64,000 bases of DNA from positions 1-64,000 of the forward strand of contig CAKOTU010000002.1 of the NCBI GenBank assembly GCA_934120265.1. The letters are read 5' to 3'. A model generated the notes under the pieces. That model did no database searches. It saw only the letters and a list, made by a program, of their open reading frames with translations, and was not told the DNA's origin. This document shows positions 35,867-44,643 of this stretch, piece by piece; position 1 is the stretch's first letter; the number at the start of each line of letters is the position of its first letter. Source of the stretch: an uncultured Bacilli bacterium (GTDB lineage Bacteria; Bacillota_I; Bacilli_A; RF39; UBA660). A program made the position numbers and the translations under genes.

Positions 35867-37141
35867 ATTCTGATAATAATGATTAATTATCTCTTTATAA
35901 TTATAACCTAATTTTGCCATCTCGTTTGCGCCGTACTGACTCATTCCTACTCCATGTCCATATCCTCGTGTTATGATTTCTAAACCATTTTCTGTTATCA
36001 CTATATCAAAATCAGTAGATCTTAAATCAAGCAATGTTCTAAATTCAACACCGGTATATACTTTATCTTCTACTCTTATTTTGCTCACTCTACCACTTTC
36101 ATCTTTAGATAGTATCTCTATGTTAATATTTTTATCAATATCTATTCCTAATATTTTCATAAGTCTATTAAATTCTTTATTCTCTATTTTTAGATAAGTA
36201 GATGTTTTTTTATCCCAAGAACTATCTACTGATTTTAAATAAGGTATGTCTTGGCCCCAAACCTCTTTAGCACTTTCCGTTTTGCCATTACTAGTAGAGT
36301 GATATAGTGCTTCTATATAATTACCATTATATTTAACAACTTGACCTTTGGTACTATTTACTGCAGAAACTATTTTATTATAATATTTGTTATAGTCATC
36401 GCTCCACTTTTTTTGCATTTCATTTTTATCTATATACGCTTGAGTAGAGACTGTATCAGTTAGTTTTTCACCTTTACTAATCTTTTTTAAAGCATATGTA
36501 CGAGCTAGTATAGCTTGAGCTTTAAGAGCTTCACTGTTAAAAGAGGCGGGCATTTCAGCTGCTACAACTCCAACTAAATATTCTTCTAATTCAATTTGCT
36601 CAACGATTCCCCTTTTTCTATAAATAGTAACATAGGTTTTATTTTCTTTAGTTTCTTGTTTTATTTCAGCATTTTCTTGTTTTATAGAATTACTTCTTTT
36701 TTTATTTGCTACTTTTTGGGAACTTTCAACTTTTTTTGTAACTGTTTTATTTTGACTAGTATTTTCTTGTTTTTGTTCCTTTTTAACAATATTAGTTGTT
36801 CCACTTTCTTTTGTTTCTATTTTTTCTTCAGTTTTCTTTATATTTTCATTTATACTATCCATGTCAAAAGCACTATTAACAGAAACAATATTTGGCACTA
36901 AATATTTATTTGACTCTATCTTTTTAAAAGTACCATTTGTATAAATAAAAGATGCAATTAACGTTGAACCCAATACAAGCATAATTTTTTTACCATCTAC
37001 ATCTATTTTTTTATTTTTTAAATAGCTCACCATATTTGATATTATGCTTGACGTTTTTTCTTTATTAAAACTACCAATCTCATAATTAAAATCTAGATAC
37101 AGAATTATTTCTTTTTCATTTTCAATATGATTAGATATCAT
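35846..37141 (-). CDS. SpoIID/LytB-domain peptidoglycan hydrolase-like protein
   Basis: A 431-residue protein. One membrane segment (about 55-75) is followed by a Lys/Glu/Gln-rich flexible stretch (about 105-185) and a SpoIID domain (about 195-431). The domain holds the catalytic-Glu motif AAEMPASFNSEALKAQA and the C-terminal GYGHGVGMSQYGA signature. It is a lytic transglycosylase-type enzyme, or paralogue, of SpoIID at 59645-60559. The start at 37139-37141 has GGTGATACT; the frame is open 18 codons higher without a site. Whether it acts in sporulation or in vegetative wall turnover is open. Confidence 0.88.
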   Translation of the reverse strand: MISNHIENEKEIILYLDFNYEIGSFNKEKTSSIISNMVSYLKNKKIDVDGKKIMLVLGSTLIASFIYTNGTFKKIESNKYLVPNIVSVNSAFDMDSINENIKKTEEKIETKESGTTNIVKKEQKQENTSQNKTVTKKVESSQKVANKKRSNSIKQENAEIKQETKENKTYVTIYRKRGIVEQIELEEYLVGVVAAEMPASFNSEALKAQAILARTYALKKISKGEKLTDTVSTQAYIDKNEMQKKWSDDYNKYYNKIVSAVNSTKGQVVKYNGNYIEALYHSTSNGKTESAKEVWGQDIPYLKSVDSSWDKKTSTYLKIENKEFNRLMKILGIDIDKNINIEILSKDESGRVSKIRVEDKVYTGVEFRTLLDLRSTDFDIVITENGLEIITRGYGHGVGMSQYGANEMAKLGYNYKEIINHYYQNVKITSK

Positions 37142-37185
37142 AGTATCACCAGTATTATGATTGTCAATATTTAAATTTACATACA

Positions 37186-37218
37186 AAAATCGCAAAACTA
37201 TATATATTTTGCGATTTT
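37186..37218 (-). terminator. Terminator of the pseudouridine synthase gene
   Basis: AAAATCGCAAAA and TTTTGCGATTTT form a perfect 12-base stem, with T-rich sequence on the minus strand. Confidence 0.85.
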
Positions 37219-37225
37219 ATTACTT

Positions 37226-37888
37226 TTAATTCTTTTTACTAAACATATTAACAAACTGTTCTGGATACTTTATTTCTAAGGTTATCAACTTTTTAGTAAC
37301 TGGATGTGTAAATTCTAAGTAATATGCATGAAGTCCTAGACGTTTTAAGGGATTAGTTTTTGCACCATACTTTTTATCACCAATAATAGGATGATTTAGA
37401 TCATTCATATGAACTCTAATTTGATTTTTTCTTCCCGTAAAAATTTCTATATCTAGCAAACTATAAGCTTTACTAGTATTAAGAAGAACATATTTTGTTA
37501 TAGCAAGTTTACCATTTTTATCATTTGTTGAAACCGTTATAAAGTTGTTATTTTCTTTTAAATAGCTTTTAATAGTATCTGACTTTTTTTCTACTTTTCC
37601 TTCTACAACAGCAATATATTTTCTTCTAACATTATCCCAATTATCCTGTAATTTCATTTTTGTCTTTTCATCTTTAGCAAATAAAACTAAACCACTTGTA
37701 TCTTTATCTAAACGATGAACTATAAATATTTTATTGTTTTTATTTTTCTTTTTTTCATACTCAATTACTTTGTGATACAAAGTTCTTTCCTTTTCTTTAG
37801 TTGTTGCAATTGTTAATAAATGTGCTGGTTTATTAACAACAATTATAAGTTTGTCTTCATATATAATATCTAATTTATCTTTTTTCAT
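37226..37888 (-). CDS. RluA-family 23S rRNA/tRNA pseudouridine synthase
   Basis: A 220-residue pseudouridine synthase. The catalytic motif HRLDKDTSGLVLFAK holds the nucleophilic Asp. Motifs NKPAHLLT, GRKNQIRVHM and the C-terminal GLHAYYLEFTHP follow. There is no N-terminal S4 domain, so it is the short RluA/RluC-core class. Start ATG at 37886-37888 has GTGGTGTTAAA before it; the open frame extends 19 codons further without support. RluA specificity (rRNA or tRNA) is not fixed by sequence. Confidence 0.92.
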   Translation of the reverse strand: MKKDKLDIIYEDKLIIVVNKPAHLLTIATTKEKERTLYHKVIEYEKKKNKNNKIFIVHRLDKDTSGLVLFAKDEKTKMKLQDNWDNVRRKYIAVVEGKVEKKSDTIKSYLKENNNFITVSTNDKNGKLAITKYVLLNTSKAYSLLDIEIFTGRKNQIRVHMNDLNHPIIGDKKYGAKTNPLKRLGLHAYYLEFTHPVTKKLITLEIKYPEQFVNMFSKKN

Positions 37889-37972
37889 TTTAACACCACT
37901 TACATTATAAATTATTTTAATTAAAAAAGAAACAATTATTTTCACAAAAAAATATTGGCATAAACCAATATT

Positions 37973-40072
37973 TTATTTTTTGTTAATAACAACTTTGTCG
38001 TCTTTAACATCAACAATTAATTCTTGTCCATAAACTACTTCATTATTAATAATCATATGAGCAAGTAATGTTTCAAGTTCACGACTAACAAGACGTTTCA
38101 ATGGACGAGCACCGTAGTATTCATCAAAACCATTATCAATAAAATAAGCTTTAGCTTTTTCTGTCAAATGTATTTTAATATTAGAGTCTTTTAATCTAAA
38201 TTCTATCTCACCAACTATTTTATCTAAAATATCATATAAAACAGACTTAGATAATTTTTTAAAGATAATTATTTCATCAATACGGTTAATAAATTCTGGG
38301 CGGAAGTGATGTTGTAATTCTTCCATTACTTTTTCATCATGACCATCTAAGATATATTCACTACCTAAATTTGATGTCATAATAATTATAGTATTTTTAA
38401 AGTCAACTGTACGACCATTTGAATCAGTAACTCTTCCCTCATCTAGAATTTGCAATAATAAATTCAATACTTCTGGATGAGCTTTTTCTATTTCATCAAA
38501 TAAAACAATACTATATGGATTTCTTCTAACGGCTTCAGTTAATTGTCCACCTTCTTCGTATCCAACATATCCTGGAGGCGCTCCTATAAGTCTAGAAACT
38601 GAGAATTTTTCCATATACTCACTCATATCAATCCTTATCATATGTTTCTCATCATCAAAAAGTTCATATGCTAAAGATCGAGCTACTTCAGTTTTACCTA
38701 CGCCTGTTGGACCTAGAAACATAAATGAACCAATTGGCCTATTTGGATCCTTTATACCACTACGTGATTTTAAAATAGCATCACTAACAAGTTTTAAAGC
38801 TTCATCTTGACCTTTTACTCGTTTTGCTAAATTATCTTCTAAGTGTAATAATTTTTCTTTTTCACTACTTACTAATTTAGCAATTGGAATATTAGTCCAT
38901 TTTGATATTACTTTAGCTATATCTTCACTAGTAACTGTATCGCTTAATAATTTATTTTTTTCCACAGTATTAAATTCTGCAAGTTCTTTTTCTAATCTTG
39001 GAATAGTACCATGTCTTAATTTAGCTGCGGTTTCTAAATCATATCTGTTTTCAGCTTGTTCTAATTCAAAACGTGCTTTTTCTATTTCAGCTTTTTTCTT
39101 TTTAATATCATCATTGATATTCTTTTCTTTATTCCAAGCGGCTGTTAAATCACGTTCTTTTATTTTTAATTCACCTAAAGATTTATCAATCATCTCAACT
39201 CTTTTTTTAGATAATTCATCTTTTTCTTTTTTGATAGCTTCCCTTTCAATTTCTAAACGCATGATTTCACGCGTTAAAACATCAAGTGAAGTTGGTACCG
39301 AATCCATCTGAACACGAATAGTAGCACATGCTTCATCAACTAAATCTATAGCTTTATCAGGTAAAAATCTATCAGTTATATATCTATTAGAAAGTGTTGC
39401 AGCAGAAATTAAAGCTTTATCTTGAATTGTAACACCATGATGAATCTCAAATCTCTCTTTTAAACCACGAAGTATAGTAATAGTGTCTTCAACAGTTGGC
39501 TCGCTAACTAAGATTCTTTGAAATCTACGTTCAAGAGCACCATCTTTTTCAATATATTTACGATATTCATTAAGAGTAGTTGCTCCTATAACATGAATTT
39601 CTCCACGAGCTAACATTGGTTTTAAAATGTTAGAAGTATCCATAGCACCTTCCATAGCACCACTACCAACTATTGTGTGAATCTCATCAATAAACATTAT
39701 TATTTTACCTTCTGATTTTTTTACTTCATTTAAAACATTCTTTAATCTTTCTTCGAATTCACCACGATATTTAGCACCAGCAATTAAAGAAGCCATATCT
39801 AATTCCCAAATAATTTTATCTTTTAGGCTTGATGGAACATCACCTTTAACAACACGAAGAGCAAGTCCCTCAACAATAGCTGTTTTACCTACACCAGGTT
39901 CACCAATTAGTACCGGATTATTCTTTGTTTTTCTTGATAAAATTCTTGTAATACTTCTGATTTCTTCATCACGTCCTATTACAGGATCTATTTTTCTATT
40001 TTTGACATCTTCTATGATATTTCGTCCATATTTTTCTAAAACATTTTCATTTTGTTCTTCATTATTATACAT
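37973..40072 (-). CDS. clpB: ClpB-type disaggregase lacking the N-terminal domain
   Basis: A 699-residue Hsp100 ATPase that pulls apart protein aggregates with DnaK. It starts directly at the first AAA+ domain linker ([20 protein letters not shown]). The 150-residue Clp N-domain is missing. NBD1 Walker A is GEPGVGKT, the long coiled M-domain (about 300-430) marks it as ClpB, and NBD2 has GPTGVGKT. No ClpP-docking loop was seen. The start at 40070-40072 has AGAGGTGATATTT and lies downstream of the promoter, ruling out the longer open frame. CIRCE and SigA control are visible. Confidence 0.95.
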   Translation of the reverse strand: MYNNEEQNENVLEKYGRNIIEDVKNRKIDPVIGRDEEIRSITRILSRKTKNNPVLIGEPGVGKTAIVEGLALRVVKGDVPSSLKDKIIWELDMASLIAGAKYRGEFEERLKNVLNEVKKSEGKIIMFIDEIHTIVGSGAMEGAMDTSNILKPMLARGEIHVIGATTLNEYRKYIEKDGALERRFQRILVSEPTVEDTITILRGLKERFEIHHGVTIQDKALISAATLSNRYITDRFLPDKAIDLVDEACATIRVQMDSVPTSLDVLTREIMRLEIEREAIKKEKDELSKKRVEMIDKSLGELKIKERDLTAAWNKEKNINDDIKKKKAEIEKARFELEQAENRYDLETAAKLRHGTIPRLEKELAEFNTVEKNKLLSDTVTSEDIAKVISKWTNIPIAKLVSSEKEKLLHLEDNLAKRVKGQDEALKLVSDAILKSRSGIKDPNRPIGSFMFLGPTGVGKTEVARSLAYELFDDEKHMIRIDMSEYMEKFSVSRLIGAPPGYVGYEEGGQLTEAVRRNPYSIVLFDEIEKAHPEVLNLLLQILDEGRVTDSNGRTVDFKNTIIIMTSNLGSEYILDGHDEKVMEELQHHFRPEFINRIDEIIIFKKLSKSVLYDILDKIVGEIEFRLKDSNIKIHLTEKAKAYFIDNGFDEYYGARPLKRLVSRELETLLAHMIINNEVVYGQELIVDVKDDKVVINKK

Positions 40073-40094
40073 AAATATCACCTCTTCCATTATA

Positions 40095-40135
40095 ATTATA
40101 CTCAAAAATTAGCACTTGTCAATAGAAAGTGCTAA
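40095..40135 (-). promoter_or_regulatory. SigA promoter and CIRCE operator of clpB
   Basis: TTGACA (minus, 40117-40122) and TATAAT (40095-40100) are 16 bases apart. The -35 lies inside a perfect inverted repeat TTAGCACTT-N9-AAGTGCTAA (40109-40135), the CIRCE element bound by the heat-shock repressor HrcA. Confidence 0.93.
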
Positions 40136-40150
40136 TTTCGACAAAATACG

Positions 40151-40172
40151 AAAAAAGCGATAAAACTATCGC
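40151..40172 (-). terminator. Terminator of the coiled-coil membrane protein gene
   Basis: GCGATA and TATCGC pair around four bases and are followed by TTTTTT on the minus strand. Confidence 0.85.
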
Positions 40173-40913
40173 CTATTTTTCATCACTTTTATCTTCGTCT
40201 TTTAAACCATCTTTGATACCTTTTGCAATACTTCCAGCTGCATTTCCTATAGATGGACCAACTTTATCAATAACAGTTTTTCCTGCATCTCCAATGGTAG
40301 GTGCCATCTTTCCAATAACTTCTTGTGCTAAAGGCATTGATTGTTGAATTGCAAAAGCACTGATATCTCTTTTTTTAGCTATTAAATAAATTGATAATGA
40401 AATCATCCCACCAATAAATAATATTACTCCACCAAATACAGATAAAGGAATATAATTTTTAGCTTCAACTTTATCATAATAAACAGTATGATTTTTATTG
40501 TTTAATTTAAATTCTTCTGTTTCTAAATCAGTAATTTTAGATCTAATTGCACTAGCATCTCTACGACATTGATTAACTTTTGAATACCAATCTTTGGCAC
40601 TCATATCTAGAGAATCACACTCTTGATTTTTAGCATCATATTGTAAATTTAATGATTCTTTTTCACTAGCTATTTCTTTTAATCTTTGTTCTGTTTGTGC
40701 AACTTGCTTTTGAGATTCTTGATATGCAGCATTATATCTTTCTTGATTTATCTTTTCAGCATCTTTCTTAGATGTGTTTGTTTTAATAATACCAAGTGCT
40801 ATTAATGTACCACCTATTAATAATGCAACAATAAGTATTATTAAAGATATTGTAGTAATTTTCTTTTTAGTTTTTTCATAATTTTCTTCGTTTAACAATT
40901 CTTTCTTTTCCAT
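40173..40913 (-). CDS. Membrane protein with coiled coil, unknown function
   Basis: A 246-residue protein. A helix at about 24-45 and a second at about 160-185 (YIPLSVFGGVILFIGGMISL) flank a coiled-coil stretch (about 50-130). The tail is Gly/Lys-rich with a repeated pattern (IGDAGKTVIDKVGPSIGNAA). Start at 40911-40913 has GTGAGGATT. No family recognised. It lies upstream of clpB but behind a terminator. Confidence 0.75.
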   Translation of the reverse strand: MEKKELLNEENYEKTKKKITTISLIILIVALLIGGTLIALGIIKTNTSKKDAEKINQERYNAAYQESQKQVAQTEQRLKEIASEKESLNLQYDAKNQECDSLDMSAKDWYSKVNQCRRDASAIRSKITDLETEEFKLNNKNHTVYYDKVEAKNYIPLSVFGGVILFIGGMISLSIYLIAKKRDISAFAIQQSMPLAQEVIGKMAPTIGDAGKTVIDKVGPSIGNAAGSIAKGIKDGLKDEDKSDEK

Positions 40914-41152
40914 AATCCTCACTCCTAGTTTAATTATAACACAAAATAAATATTATTTTAATACTATTTATTAAACTTGCACACTAAATTAATTTTTCTA
41001 AAATTTCCAATTTAATATTATTAACCAAAATTTTTTTTATATATCTATTTATGGTCTAGATTAATAATTCTTATTTTATAAAACGTCCATATTTTTATAT
41101 TCATTATAATCCATGTATAAATTATTCACACTGGCAAGAATCCTTTTATTAC

Positions 41153-41180
41153 ATAAAAAACCACACCCTTTGGTGCGGTT
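41153..41180 (-). terminator. Terminator of the exported-protein operon
   Basis: On the minus strand a nine-pair stem with one G-U (AACCGCACC and GGTGTGGTT) is followed by TTTTTT. Confidence 0.9.
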
Positions 41181-41191
41181 TAAATTTCAAT

Positions 41192-42928
41192 TTAGGATCC
41201 TGTTGAAGTATTAACTTCTATTACATTAGATTTTGCACTATATACATATACAGGCTGTAAGCCTGAAGATTCATAATCTTTAGCATATGCTCTTACATAT
41301 ATTTCCATATTTTCTTCAACATCAATACTTATTTGTCCATCTTTTAAAGTAAATGATTTTATAATAACTTCATCATTCGTAGAATTCAACTTGTAAACAT
41401 TAAACTTAAAGTCGTATGAATAATCAATAACATTAGTAATACTTAAATTAGCTTTACCTTCTGTTATATCTGACACTTTAATTTCTGGAGTTCTAACAAC
41501 TTCTATTTTATTTGAAAAATCACTATAAACTTTTTCACCAGCTGCATTAGTAGTATAAACTCTTGAGACATATACACTATGACCATAGCTTGGCAAAACA
41601 TCTACAAACCAATTAGTAGTATCTTTTACTAATTTGTAAGTATTTCCATCCACTATTTCGTAAAACTCTACTCCCTCTTTATTGTAATCTAAAGTATTTT
41701 CATTTTGCTGTTTATAATAATCATTATTAATAATTATACGTTCTCCATCTCTCATTCGATCTGTCCATGAACGATTTTCATCAACAGATAATGTTGGAAC
41801 AGACAAATCTCTGGTATCAATAATTAATACTTTATCAGTTTCTTCATTACTTGAAAGACTAATAAAATCTCCATTGGCTTTATAATACCCGATTTTTGCT
41901 GTGTAACGTGCTATTTTATTTTTTGGAATTGTCACCATAATTTTAGCATCCAAATCAAATTTTTCATTTTGATAAGATGTTGTTGCATTTCCATCAAACT
42001 CTTCATTTATAACATATGCGTAAGAATTTCTATTTAAAGAAAATGCAGACCACCCTTCAGGTTTTTCTAATTCTAATTGATAAATATAATATCCATCACC
42101 TTCTGATATATAAGTTACATTTGAACTTTTTAACTTTACAGTTGGTAAGTAATCATCTTCAGGTATGGTATCAACTAACATATCACTGTAAACTTTTTTG
42201 CCATTCTCATCTAAGGCATAAGCTTTAGCATTTATAGTTACCTCACCATAGCCACCATTAATAATGATGTTGTTGATTTCTATCGAATGCATATGATATG
42301 TATGTCCGATTTCAATTCCTTCCACATTCTTTTTAAAATCTTCATTAACGGTTGTAGTAGTTTCCTTAAAATATTTATCGTATGTCAAATCATAAGTTTC
42401 AGAAATATTACCATTTTGAAAAATTTTTAATTCAACACCATCAACTTTATTAGATTGATCATTTATATCATCTAACAAAACATATATCATAGCAGAAAAA
42501 TTATTTTTATCCTTATTATATGTTAATGCAGTGTCCCAAAATATTATAGGCTTTTTAGGTTCTTTAACTGTGTCATTATCTTCTTCTAAAGCCTTATTAG
42601 TATAATTTATCTTAAAATTATCTGGTGTTGAAACTATAGTTCCATTTAAGCCGTTAATCCATTTCCCAGATGCAGTTTTATAATAAATAATCATATCATC
42701 AATAGTATTTCCATCAATTGTCTTTGATGCTAGCATAATTAAGTCTGTTGTTAATTTTCCATCATATCCTTTATCTTGATTAACATCTCTTGTAAACATA
42801 TGTGTACCAATAATATATGTTGAACCAGGGATGTCTTCTTTATTTATTGTTTTTGCATTTGCTGAAGTAATTCCCAAAAACATTGTAAAAATTGATATAA
42901 CACTAAATAATAAAAATTTATTTTTCAT
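41192..42928 (-). CDS. Secreted multi-domain protein, unknown function
   Basis: A 578-residue exported protein with a signal peptide cut near SANA-K (about 25). The mature chain is beta-rich with several fibronectin-III-like segments (VTINAKAYALDENGKKVYSD and VSRVYTTNAAGEKVYSDFSN are clear mutual repeats, spaced about 230 residues). No anchor motif, no catalytic motif. It follows the InlB-repeat gene by 14 bases, so the two are cotranscribed and may work together at the surface. Confidence 0.8.
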   Translation of the reverse strand: MKNKFLLFSVISIFTMFLGITSANAKTINKEDIPGSTYIIGTHMFTRDVNQDKGYDGKLTTDLIMLASKTIDGNTIDDMIIYYKTASGKWINGLNGTIVSTPDNFKINYTNKALEEDNDTVKEPKKPIIFWDTALTYNKDKNNFSAMIYVLLDDINDQSNKVDGVELKIFQNGNISETYDLTYDKYFKETTTTVNEDFKKNVEGIEIGHTYHMHSIEINNIIINGGYGEVTINAKAYALDENGKKVYSDMLVDTIPEDDYLPTVKLKSSNVTYISEGDGYYIYQLELEKPEGWSAFSLNRNSYAYVINEEFDGNATTSYQNEKFDLDAKIMVTIPKNKIARYTAKIGYYKANGDFISLSSNEETDKVLIIDTRDLSVPTLSVDENRSWTDRMRDGERIIINNDYYKQQNENTLDYNKEGVEFYEIVDGNTYKLVKDTTNWFVDVLPSYGHSVYVSRVYTTNAAGEKVYSDFSNKIEVVRTPEIKVSDITEGKANLSITNVIDYSYDFKFNVYKLNSTNDEVIIKSFTLKDGQISIDVEENMEIYVRAYAKDYESSGLQPVYVYSAKSNVIEVNTSTGS

Positions 42929-42942
42929 TTACTTCATCCTTC

Positions 42943-44019
42943 CTATTGAACACTAGCAGTTACAGAAGTTCCATTTGTTAATACAACTGTTACAGAACTA
43001 ATTCCTTCTATTTCATACATATTAACAACCATATTGCTTCCACTACATAATGTTACTCCATTATATTTAATTGCTGATACATTGATTTTTACATTGTCTT
43101 CATAAACAGTTAATATTCTATCTGGAGAATATTGATCTACGCTTGTTACTTTAACTTTGTATGTTTTTTGATTCCACTTGGCTACTAATGTTATATTACT
43201 AGTAATCGGCGTATTAAAATCATAGCTGTTTCCATTTAATAACCAACCAGCAAAATTATAACCACTTTTTGTTGGATTTGATGGTCTAGAAATCTTGTTT
43301 CCTTCGTTTACCGTTTGAGAATTAACTGATGAACCACCATTTGAATCAAAAGTTACAGTATATGTCTTTTTTTCTGTAGGGGTTGTTGGAGTAGTAGGTT
43401 GACTTGGTGTAGTTGTATTTCCTGAATTATTTCCATTATTATTTGGCTTATTATTACTTGGTTTTGTAGTACTTGGCTTAGTATTGATTGTTGGTGTTTC
43501 AGTTTCTATTTTTTCATAAACTGCCACTAATTCTAAATTTGATGTTACTGGCAAATTAAAATCGTATTTCACACCATTAAGTTGCCATTCAATAAAATTA
43601 TATCCTTCCTTTATTGGATTTCCTGGCATTACCACTTTTTTACCACTTTCAATATTTTGTTCAGATATAGTTGTTCCACCATCACTATTAAATTTAATTG
43701 TAAAAATTTCATTTTCTGTTGTCTTCCACTGCGCCACTAATATCATGTTATCAGTAACAGTAGTATTAAAATCATAACTTTGATTTTCGTAATACCATTC
43801 AACGAATTCGTATCCTTCTTTTGTTGGATTTTCTGGAACTTTGATTTTTTCTCCTTTCTTAACTGGTTGATTTTCAATAACACTTCCACCTTGCGTATCA
43901 AATGTTATTTCATAAAAAGTATTATTTCTTTTGTTATTGTTAATTATAAAAATTGCTATAAAAATACCTATTAATACAATTAAAGAACTAACAATAATTA
44001 AAATTTTATTTCTATTCAT
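42943..44019 (-). CDS. Membrane-anchored protein with InlB B-repeats
   Basis: A 358-residue protein. An N-terminal uncleaved helix (about 6-26) anchors three InlB/Flg_new repeats of about 70 residues. Each has F-x-(T/S)-x-GG near the start, GYxFxxW in the middle and LVAxW/Y at the end (about 36-98, 106-170, 221-285). A Thr/Pro/Asn-rich linker (about 172-218) separates repeats two and three. A C-terminal beta domain ends it. It is a surface protein of unknown target, first gene of a two-gene unit. Confidence 0.85.
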   Translation of the reverse strand: MNRNKILIIVSSLIVLIGIFIAIFIINNNKRNNTFYEITFDTQGGSVIENQPVKKGEKIKVPENPTKEGYEFVEWYYENQSYDFNTTVTDNMILVAQWKTTENEIFTIKFNSDGGTTISEQNIESGKKVVMPGNPIKEGYNFIEWQLNGVKYDFNLPVTSNLELVAVYEKIETETPTINTKPSTTKPSNNKPNNNGNNSGNTTTPSQPTTPTTPTEKKTYTVTFDSNGGSSVNSQTVNEGNKISRPSNPTKSGYNFAGWLLNGNSYDFNTPITSNITLVAKWNQKTYKVKVTSVDQYSPDRILTVYEDNVKINVSAIKYNGVTLCSGSNMVVNMYEIEGISSVTVVLTNGTSVTASVQ

Positions 44020-44204
44020 TTTTTCCTCCTTTTTATTTTAGAAATACAATATTGACTAAGCCACAAATCAATAATTTGCTGTACTCCTAGTACATTGTAT
44101 CATATTTTGACAAAAAATGACACTAATTATAGAACTTTTATCTACTATTTATATATAAATAAAATCTATCATAAGTGACAAAATATATATAGGTGGTGGT
44201 TTTT

Positions 44205-44492
44205 GTGAATTTTACTCCAGAAGATGATCGTTATATATATGAATTAGTAAGTAAAAATATTAAATATTATAGATTACATAATAATAGCAAATATAGTAAG
44301 TATGGAAAAATGACACAAGAAAAATTGGCAGAGTTATGTGATTTGAGTCACAGTTTAATAAGCAATATTGAATCTGATAGAGTACAACAATCTTTTAGTT
44401 TAGCAGTACTTTATAGAATTGCAAACGTTTTAGAAATAAACATTTCTAAGCTTTTTGAAGAAAGAGATGAAAATGGTAATTTGTTTAAATAA
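44205..44492 (+). CDS. XRE-family HTH regulator
   Basis: A 95-residue single-domain regulator: KMTQEKLAELCDLSHSLISNIE forms the HTH and IANVLEINISKLFEE the dimer part. The GTG at 44205 is the likely start, since AGGTGGTGG lies five bases upstream and is itself in frame. Similar in size and layout to 52881-53153. No ligand domain, target unknown. It is divergent from the InlB-repeat operon. Confidence 0.85.
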   Translation: MNFTPEDDRYIYELVSKNIKYYRLHNNSKYSKYGKMTQEKLAELCDLSHSLISNIESDRVQQSFSLAVLYRIANVLEINISKLFEERDENGNLFK

Positions 44493-44537
44493 ATTCTTAA
44501 CAAAAAAAATTCATCTTTTTTAATAATTAAAATTATT

Positions 44538-44589
44538 AAATCAGCAAAAAAATATATCATTAGATGATGATATATTTTTTTGCTGATTT
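44538..44589. terminator. Very long perfect hairpin between the XRE gene and the PLP enzyme
   Basis: Arms of 23 bases (44538-44560 and 44567-44589) match without error around a six-base loop (TAGATG). Each arm starts with AAATCAGC and contains an A/T7 tract, so it can terminate both strands. The stem is longer than needed for a terminator. Confidence 0.7.
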
Positions 44590-44620
44590 TCTATAATTAA
44601 CATGATTTTATAGTATATAA

Positions 44621-44643
44621 AAAATCAGTATTTCTACTGATTT
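44621..44643 (-). terminator. Terminator of the YnbB-SDR operon
   Basis: AAATCAGTA and TACTGATTT pair around GAAA (minus strand) over the stop codon, followed by T-rich sequence. Confidence 0.8.

Noticed and set aside
44538..44589. CRISPR-like repeat
   Set aside because: A single inverted repeat with a short loop; no spaced direct repeats and no cas genes.
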